From assembly GCA_035315345.1 (NCBI GenBank), contig DATFYA010000108.1, forward strand, positions 1 through 34,470: a DNA stretch of 34,470 bases, in the 5' to 3' direction. This document shows positions 30,047 through 34,470 of this stretch, one piece after another (positions within the stretch are counted from its first letter, which is position 1; each line of letters starts with the position of its first letter). Below the pieces are notes generated by a model. It made no database searches. It had not been told where the DNA came from and saw only the letters and a list, made by a program, of their open reading frames with translations. The position numbers and the translations under genes are program-made. The DNA is from Candidatus Methylomirabilota bacterium (GTDB lineage Bacteria; Methylomirabilota; Methylomirabilia; Rokubacteriales; CSP1-6).

Positions 30047-31249
30047 ATGCGCCCACCCGATTCCTTCGTCGACCTCCTCTCCACCCGCGCCCGCATCGGC
30101 TGGGGCGCCCCGGCGCCGGCGCGCCCGGTCCAGAACGCGCTCTTCGAATTCGGCGGCGGCTTCCCCGACCCCGCCTCGTTCCCCTACGACGGGCTCGTGG
30201 AGGCCACCGCCCGCATGATGAAGGCGGAAGGGGCCGAGGCCCTCACCTACGGCGAGCCCCAGGGCTACCGCGGCCTGCGCGAGCTGGTCTGCCACAAGTA
30301 CGGCCTCTTCGAGGGCCTGAAGGTCGGCCCCGAGAACATCATCATCTCGAACGGCTCGGGGCACGCGTTGTCCCTGGCCTTCAGCGCGTTCGTGGACGTG
30401 GGCGACGTGATCCTCTCGGAGGCCCCCACGTTCTCGGGGACGCTGCAGACCATCCGGCGCCACGGGCCGGAGGTGCTGGACGTGCCGGTGGACGCCGACG
30501 GGCTGGTGGTCGAGGTCGCCCGCGAGCATCTGGCCCGGCTCCGCGGCCAGGGCCGCCGCTGCAAGCTCATCTACACCATCGTGAACTTCCAGAATCCGTC
30601 GGGGCCGAGCCTCTCCCTGCGGCGGCGGCGCGAGCTGGTCGATCTGGCCCACGAGTACGACACGCTGATCCTGGAGGACGACGCCTACGGCGAGCTGCGC
30701 TTCGACGGCGAGCATCTGCCCTCGCTCTATTCCCTCGACGGCGGCGGGCGGGTGGTCCGGGCGGGCACCGTCTCCAAGATCCTCGGCGCGGGCTTTCGGC
30801 TCGGCTGGCTCTGCGCGCCCCGGGAGATGCTCCCCGCGTTCCAGGGCTTCCTCTTCGGGGGCGGGGTGAACCCGTTCGCCTCGCGGGTCGCCACCTATTT
30901 CCTGCGCGACCATCTCGCCCCGCACGTGGCCCGGCTGGTCGAGGTGTACCGCGCCAAGCGCGACGCGATGCTGCGCGGTCTCCACGAAGTGCTCGGGTCC
31001 ACCGACGCGGAGATCAGCCGGCCGGAGGGCGGCTTCTTCATCTGGATCAAGCTGCCGACCGGCACCGACACCACGAAGCTCTACGACAACGCGGTGAAGG
31101 CGCGCGTGCAGTACACCGCCGGCCCCTCGTTCTTCCCCAACGGCGGCGGCGAGCGCTTCATCCGCCTCGCCTTCAGCTTCGAGCCGCCCGCGCGCTGCTA
31201 CGAAGGCGCCCGATTGATCGCCCAGGCCATCCTCGACGCCCGGGCCTGA
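30047..31249 (+). CDS. PLP-dependent aminotransferase, class I/II (MocR-like catalytic domain without HTH)
   Basis: 400-aa fold-type I aminotransferase. Key residues are Lys244 (RAGTVSKILGAGFRLGW; Schiff base to PLP, with phosphate-binding Arg251), Asp211/Asp212 (LEDDAYGEL), Asn183 (NFQNPSGPS) and LTYGEPQGYRGLRELV (66-81). The pattern matches 2-aminoadipate or valine-pyruvate-type aminotransferases related to MocR, lacking the GntR DNA-binding part. The amino-acid substrate is not clear. The ATG start is supported by the adjacent -10 box. The receiver-domain gene follows after 1 nt, so they are likely cotranslated. Confidence 0.93.
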   Translation: MRPPDSFVDLLSTRARIGWGAPAPARPVQNALFEFGGGFPDPASFPYDGLVEATARMMKAEGAEALTYGEPQGYRGLRELVCHKYGLFEGLKVGPENIIISNGSGHALSLAFSAFVDVGDVILSEAPTFSGTLQTIRRHGPEVLDVPVDADGLVVEVAREHLARLRGQGRRCKLIYTIVNFQNPSGPSLSLRRRRELVDLAHEYDTLILEDDAYGELRFDGEHLPSLYSLDGGGRVVRAGTVSKILGAGFRLGWLCAPREMLPAFQGFLFGGGVNPFASRVATYFLRDHLAPHVARLVEVYRAKRDAMLRGLHEVLGSTDAEISRPEGGFFIWIKLPTGTDTTKLYDNAVKARVQYTAGPSFFPNGGGERFIRLAFSFEPPARCYEGARLIAQAILDARA

Positions 31250-31250
31250 G

Positions 31251-31634
31251 ATGGCCCGCCACCGCATCCTCGTGGTGGACGACGAGGAGAACCTGCGCGA
31301 CGTGCTGGTGGAGGTGCTCAAGCGGGACGGCCACGAGGTGCAGAGCGCCGGCGACGGCATCGAGGGCCTGCGCCTCACCCGGGACAGCCGCTACGACCTC
31401 GTGATCACCGATCTCCGGATGCCGGGCCTCGAGGGTCCCGCGCTGTACGAGGCGCTGCGGCAGCAGTACCCGGACGATCCGCCGCGGGTCATCTTCATGA
31501 GCGCCAACACCGGCCTCGAGGAGTACGCGCGCTTCCTCGCCGACACCGGCGAGCCCGCCCTCGAGAAGCCGTTCAACCTGGCCGACATGCGCCAGGTCGT
31601 GCAGCAGGTCCTCGCCCGGAAGCCGCGCGCGTAA
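31251..31634 (+). CDS. Single-domain response regulator (CheY-like receiver)
   Basis: 127-aa receiver domain with no output domain. The phosphorylation site is complete: acidic pair Asp10/Asp11 (ILVVDDEEN), phospho-acceptor Asp54 (VITDLRMPG), Ser84 (IFMSAN) and Lys106 (LEKPF). No histidine kinase is adjacent, so it probably serves in a phosphorelay or by protein contact. It starts 1 nt after the aminotransferase stop, an unusual pairing. A promoter for the methyltransferase follows. Confidence 0.92.
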   Translation: MARHRILVVDDEENLRDVLVEVLKRDGHEVQSAGDGIEGLRLTRDSRYDLVITDLRMPGLEGPALYEALRQQYPDDPPRVIFMSANTGLEEYARFLADTGEPALEKPFNLADMRQVVQQVLARKPRA

Positions 31635-31661
31635 CCGCCGACCGTCGGCGGCCCTTCGCGG

Positions 31662-31690
31662 TTGACGGGAGCGCCGCGCGCTGCTAGCGT
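31662..31690 (+). promoter_or_regulatory. Promoter of the methyltransferase gene (leaderless)
   Basis: TTGACG (31662-31667), a 17-nt spacer and TAGCGT (31685-31690) preceded by TGC, an extended -10. The predicted start is at about 31697, which is the first base of the GTG start codon. Confidence 0.6.
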
Positions 31691-31696
31691 TCCCGC

Positions 31697-32494
31697 GTGG
31701 CAACCCCCAGCCCCGCCCTGCTCGACCCTGGTCGCTCCACCCCCGACGTCGCCGAGCAGCGAGCCCGTACGCGCGCCATCGTGGCGCCGCACTCCGGCGA
31801 GCGGGGTCTCGACATCGGCTGCGGCTTCGGCCTGCTCGCCTGCGAGCTGGCGCGCGACGTCGGTCCCAGCGGGCGCATCGTGGGCATCGACGCCGCGCCC
31901 GAGATGATCGCGGCGTGCGAGGAGCGCGCGCGGCACGACGCGGTCACCGGGCGCACCGAGTTCCGGCGGACCGACGGCGAGGTGCTGCCGTTTCCCGCCG
32001 GCACCTTCGACTTCATCACCGCCATGCAGGTCTACGAGTACATGGCCGACGTCGATCGGGGGCTCGCCGAGGCGCATCGGGTGCTGAAGGCCCGCGGGCG
32101 GCTGGCCGTGCTCGACACCGACTGGGAGTCGTGCGTCTGGCAGTCGGGCGATCGCGAGCGGACCGCGCGGGTGCTCCGGGCGTGGGAGCAGCGCTTCGCG
32201 CATCCTCACCTGCCCGCCCGCCTGCCCGAGCTACTCCGCCGCGCCGGCTTCACCGTCAAGAGCGTCACGCTGATCCCGGTGGTCAACGTCGAGCTGAGCG
32301 AGCACAGCTACAGCCCGGGCATGATCGACGTGGTCGCGCGCTTCGTGGCCAACCGCGGCGGCATCACCGAGGAGGAGGCCGCGCGCTGGGCCGAGGACGT
32401 GCGCGCCCAGGCCGCGCGCGGCGAGTACTTCTTCAGCCTCTCGCGCTACCTGTTCCTGGCCGAGCGGGCGCGGCCCGCCTCGGCCCACGCCTAG
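31697..32494 (+). CDS. Class I SAM-dependent methyltransferase (Methyltransf_11/UbiE-like)
   Basis: 265-aa cytosolic methyltransferase. Motif I GLDIGCGFGLLA (37-48) binds SAM, GRIVGIDAAPEM (about 64-75) holds the acidic ribose contact, and LPFPAGTFDFITAMQVYEYM and AHRVLKARGRLAVLDTD are the later UbiE-type motifs. A C-terminal helical extension (about 180-260) probably shapes the substrate pocket. The substrate is unknown; small molecules are typical for this class. The GTG start has no Shine-Dalgarno and coincides with the predicted transcription start. Confidence 0.9.
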   Translation: MATPSPALLDPGRSTPDVAEQRARTRAIVAPHSGERGLDIGCGFGLLACELARDVGPSGRIVGIDAAPEMIAACEERARHDAVTGRTEFRRTDGEVLPFPAGTFDFITAMQVYEYMADVDRGLAEAHRVLKARGRLAVLDTDWESCVWQSGDRERTARVLRAWEQRFAHPHLPARLPELLRRAGFTVKSVTLIPVVNVELSEHSYSPGMIDVVARFVANRGGITEEEAARWAEDVRAQAARGEYFFSLSRYLFLAERARPASAHA

Positions 32495-32497
32495 TCC

Positions 32498-32674
32498 GTG
32501 GCCCCGGCGGTGCGGCTCGAGGTCGAGGTGGTGCAGGAGGACGGCGGCCTGTTCCGGGCCACCGCAGTGCCCTATCCGGACGTGAGCGTGACCGGCCGCA
32601 CCGAGAAGGAGGCCCTCGGCCTGCTCCTCGAGGCGGTCGCCCGATATCTCAAGAGCCGGCCCGAGCCGGCCTGA
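32498..32674 (+). CDS. HicB-like mini-protein (orphan antitoxin-type fold)
   Basis: A 58-aa protein. The sequence VRLEVEVVQEDGGLFRATAV, then PYPDVSVTGRTEKEALGLLL and EAVARYLK, has the partial RNase-H-like pattern of HicB/DUF1902 proteins (strand-strand, a G-x-T-x-x-E-A helix). It has no DNA-binding tail, and no HicA-like mRNA interferase is adjacent, so it is an orphan or has another role. The GTG starts 3 nt after the methyltransferase stop and is probably cotranscribed. It ends 1 nt before the convergent SDR remnant. Confidence 0.65.
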   Translation: MAPAVRLEVEVVQEDGGLFRATAVPYPDVSVTGRTEKEALGLLLEAVARYLKSRPEPA

Positions 32675-32675
32675 C

Positions 32676-33066
32676 CTACCAGGGCGCCTCGCGCCCCTCG
32701 CGGGTGATGAAGAACCCGCCGTTGTGCCGCGCGGTAAGCCCGTCGATCACCCGGATCATCGCGGCCACCGACTGCGCGGGCGTCACCGGCGCCTCGGGGC
32801 CGCCCATGTCGGTGCTCACCCATCCGGGGTCGAGCAGCACCGTGGTGATCCGATGCCGGCGCGCCTCGGCGGCGAGCGAGTGCATCAGCGTGTTGAGCGC
32901 GGCCTTGCTGGCCGCGTAATCGTACGGAACGCCGGTGTTCTCCGAGACCGAGCCGTACTCGGTACCCGCTCCCCCGCTCCAGGTAGCGGCGCGTGAACTC
33001 CGGGCCCAGACCCCGGCTGGCGCCGGTGATCAGGATGCGGAGGGCGGAGCGATCGGGACCGCGGCC
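32676..33066 (-). pseudogene. Short-chain dehydrogenase/reductase remnant, internally deleted and frameshifted
   Basis: Minus-strand pieces of one SDR. The N-terminal NAD(P)-binding start RILITGASRGLG (from about 33039) continues to FTRRYLERG. Then the frame changes at a GGGGG run near 32970. The next frame gives GTEYGSVSENTGVPYDYAASKAAL and the catalytic YxxxK, then LLDPGWVSTDMGG and the C-terminus to the stop. A normal SDR has about 100 more residues between these parts. The N-terminal frame also has no usable start codon after the TGA of the upstream gene. GTG 33094, overlapping that TGA, is in another frame. Either real decay or an assembly error could explain it. Confidence 0.75.
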
Positions 33067-33090
33067 GGCCGGCGCCGGCCGGAGGGCGGC

Positions 33091-33942
33091 TCACGGCCGT
33101 CTGCGGGCGGGAGGCTGTCCCTGCGTGGGCATCGCCTCGGCGGTGGGCGCGGCGTGGATCACGCGGCCCGTCGATCCCTGGGTCGGCATGCGCTCGTCGG
33201 ATGCCGTCGCGGTCGCCGGGCTCGGGGCCGGCGCGGCGACCGCAGCCGGCGCGGGCGAAGGATTCACCACTGGCGGTGGGACGGGCGCGGGCGGCGGCGT
33301 TGGCTTGGCCACGACCTCCGGCTTCGGTGCCGGGGGCGGTGTGGGTTTCGCCACGGCCTCCGGCTTCGGCGCCGTCGGCGGAGTGGGCTTGGCGACCGAT
33401 GGCGGTCGAGACGACGGCGCCGGCTCGCCGGCCGGCCCGGGACGCGGCCCGCCCTGAGCCGGCGTGGCGGTCGGAGCCGAGCGCAAGCTACGGCTCGTCG
33501 CCGGTGGCAAGTCGGCGGGCCGCGTGGAGACCGCGGGTGCCGGCCGTGGCTTGGCCGCCGAGGCACCGGGCGGCGCCGGAGAGGCCGACGGCGCCGAGGG
33601 CGTGGGCGGAGCCCCGGGCGACCCCGTGGAGAACCGGAAGGACTCGGGCCGCCGGATCGGGGGCATCCCGTACTGCTGCACGTAGAGGCCGGCGCCGACG
33701 ATCACGACGAGCGCGGTGGCCGCGATCATCACCGAGCGCCGGGTCTGCCGCTGCCGGGCGCGGGCTCGCGCGGTGGCCTGCTCGCGGAGCCGATCCAGCT
33801 CGACGCGGCATTCGTCGCAGCCGCCGACGTGGCGCTCGAGGAGCGCCCACTCGGTGAGCGGGATCTCGCCGGCCACCATGTACGGGAACGCGCGGCGCGC
33901 GTCCTGGCAGACCATCTGACTCTGGATCGGGCCCCGCTGCAT
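33091..33942 (-). CDS. Anti-sigma-factor-like zinc-finger (zf-HC2) membrane protein with Pro-rich repeat tail
   Basis: 283-aa protein. The N-terminal putative zinc finger (Cys12, His38, Cys42, Cys45 in HVGGCDEC) resembles zf-HC2 domains of ECF anti-sigma factors. One membrane segment (71-88, MIAATALVVIVGAGLYV) follows. The rest is a long Pro/Ala/Lys-rich periplasmic tail with 14-residue repeats (VAKPTPPPAPKPEV type) and two MPTQG blocks near the end. No sigma factor gene is next to it in the window. The tail recalls TonB-like or cell-wall spanning linkers. ATG 33942 is used; ATG 33951 and 33915 are alternatives, none with a strong ribosome site. Confidence 0.72.
   Translation of the reverse strand: MQRGPIQSQMVCQDARRAFPYMVAGEIPLTEWALLERHVGGCDECRVELDRLREQATARARARQRQTRRSVMIAATALVVIVGAGLYVQQYGMPPIRRPESFRFSTGSPGAPPTPSAPSASPAPPGASAAKPRPAPAVSTRPADLPPATSRSLRSAPTATPAQGGPRPGPAGEPAPSSRPPSVAKPTPPTAPKPEAVAKPTPPPAPKPEVVAKPTPPPAPVPPPVVNPSPAPAAVAAPAPSPATATASDERMPTQGSTGRVIHAAPTAEAMPTQGQPPARRRP
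33302..33397. repeat. 42-bp tandem repeat encoding the Pro-rich 14-residue units
   Basis: Two full 42-bp units (33302-33343 and 33344-33385) and a partial third (33386-33397). Each encodes VAKPTPP(T/P)APKPE(A/V) on the minus strand. The copies differ by scattered substitutions, so the repeat is not recent. It lies within the zf-HC2 gene. Confidence 0.8.
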
Positions 33943-33986
33943 TGGCCCCATCTTCCACGCCGGGCGGGACGCTGTAAAGCCCCGGG

Positions 33987-33995
33987 TGCTAGCAT
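33987..33995 (+). promoter_or_regulatory. Extended -10 of the acyl-CoA synthetase gene
   Basis: TGCTAGCAT (TGC plus TAGCAT 33990-33995) ends 7 nt before ATG 34003, giving a predicted start at about 34002. TGCTAGCA is an 8-bp palindrome, so it may also serve the divergent zf-HC2 gene. The upstream GGGACG is at best a weak -35. Confidence 0.4.
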
Positions 33996-34002
33996 GTGGC
34001 CG

Positions 34003-34470
34003 ATGCTGCCTCCGGGAGACGGTAATCCGTTCCTGCGCGAGACGGTGGGCGGCATGCTCGCCCGCATGGCCGAGCGCGTCCCCGACCGCGAGGCGATCGT
34101 GGCCACCGATCGCCGCATCAGCTATCGCCAGCTCCACGACGCCGCGCAGCGCATGGCCCGCGGGCTGCTGGCGCTGGGCGTCAAGAAGAACGACAAGATC
34201 GCGCTCTGGCTGCCGAGCCGGCCGGAGTGGCTCTTCGCGCAGGCGGGCTGTGCGCTGATCGGCGCGGTGGTCGTCGCGCTGAACACGCGCTACAAGGCCC
34301 ACGAGCTGCGCTACCTCCTGCGGCAGTCCGACGCGACCACCGTGATCTGCACGGACCACTCCGGTCCGGTGGACTTCCTGGAGACGCTCGGCGAGGTGCT
34401 GCCCGCGCTGCGGGAGGCGATCCCGGGCGAGCTCGCGATCGGCGAGTTCCCGATGCTGCGGCACGTGATC
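34003..34470 (+). CDS. AMP-dependent acyl-CoA synthetase/ligase (partial, N-terminal part)
   Basis: The first 156 residues of an ANL-superfamily enzyme that activates a carboxylic acid to its CoA ester through an acyl-AMP. Recognisable N-terminal features are MLARMAERVPDREAIVATDRRISYRQLHDAA (18-48), LGVKKNDKIALWLPSRPEWLFA and GAVVVALNTRYKAHELRYLL (typical of medium/long-chain acyl-CoA synthetases). The AMP-binding P-loop and the catalytic C-terminal Lys lie beyond the window. ATG 34003 is preferred to ATG 33994, which lies inside the -10 box. It is consistent with the acyl-CoA metabolism genes on the left. Confidence 0.9.
   Translation, partial: MLPPGDGNPFLRETVGGMLARMAERVPDREAIVATDRRISYRQLHDAAQRMARGLLALGVKKNDKIALWLPSRPEWLFAQAGCALIGAVVVALNTRYKAHELRYLLRQSDATTVICTDHSGPVDFLETLGEVLPALREAIPGELAIGEFPMLRHVI

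Noticed and set aside
32885-33094. GTG-started minus-strand reading from 33094, overlapping the zf-HC2 stop
   Set aside because: The overlap looks like a natural start, but this frame encodes no SDR motif. TGASRGLG is in another frame, so it is treated as part of the pseudogene evidence.
1-34470. Intrinsic terminators, tRNA, rRNA, CRISPR arrays and insertion-sequence ends
   Set aside because: I looked for hairpins followed by T runs, tRNA-like cloverleaf ends, direct repeat-spacer patterns and transposase motifs and found none I could support.

Overview
This window looks like a chromosomal segment of a very GC-rich (roughly 70 percent by eye), Gram-negative, free-living soil or subsurface bacterium. 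The outer-membrane barrel, Tat and lipoprotein signals, acyl-CoA chemistry, CoA-transferase and MetE-like single-domain protein fit uncultured lineages such as Candidatus Rokubacteria/Methylomirabilota, but that placement is inference from gene content only. I see no rRNA, tRNA, CRISPR array, insertion sequence or phage gene. Coding density is very high, many genes overlap by 4 nt (ATGA/GTGA), and no stretch over 300 bases lacks a gene.

Left part (1-7000). On the minus strand a CMD-family protein and an inositol-monophosphatase-family phosphatase lie upstream of a carbohydrate-type ABC importer (Tat-dependent binding protein plus two permeases, the second cut by the window edge; no ATPase in the window). 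A RidA-like protein and a phosphomannomutase/phosphoglucomutase are divergent from these. A HAD hydrolase converges on the mutase and shares a palindromic promoter with the metal region.

Metal-handling region (7000-21425, all plus strand). It starts with a 60-aa membrane protein and a CopD / cytochrome c / Cys-less thioredoxin-fold fusion. A CusF-like copper-binding protein and an exported rhodanese follow. A second promoter leads into a small HRHD-containing exported protein, an outer-membrane beta-barrel, and a ZnuA-ZnuB-ZnuA set. Then come an ATP-grasp ligase, an OLD-type ATPase/TOPRIM nuclease and a PAP2 phosphatase. The ATPase and second permease of a ZnuBC system, a DUF192 protein, a CDF metal exporter and a DUF3016 protein complete the region. 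The genes could together move Zn/Cu across both membranes: barrel in the outer membrane, two periplasmic binding proteins, two permeases with one visible ATPase, and a CDF pump.

Right part (21458-34470). This is a mixture: a MetE-like methyltransferase, a triple-repeat VanZ protein, a thioredoxin-like protein, an acyl-CoA dehydrogenase with an Imm1-like membrane protein, a DtxR-family regulator heading a lactonase-like hydrolase and a CaiB/BaiF CoA-transferase, a YdjC deacetylase, an aminotransferase with a single-domain receiver, a methyltransferase, a HicB-like mini-protein, a ruined short-chain dehydrogenase, an anti-sigma-like zinc-finger protein and the start of an acyl-CoA synthetase.

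The most striking signals are these. (i) A recurrent promoter layout puts the -10 box 6-14 nt before a start codon that has no Shine-Dalgarno, pointing to leaderless or near-leaderless mRNAs. (ii) The metal-uptake locus is split, with an ATP-grasp enzyme, an OLD nuclease and a PAP2 protein between its halves. (iii) One VanZ protein carries three repeats. (iv) A DtxR-family repressor has His at the metal-selectivity position. (v) Several proteins have lost the textbook catalytic residue (RidA-like, redoxin domain, thioredoxin-like). (vi) An SDR gene is internally deleted and frameshifted.
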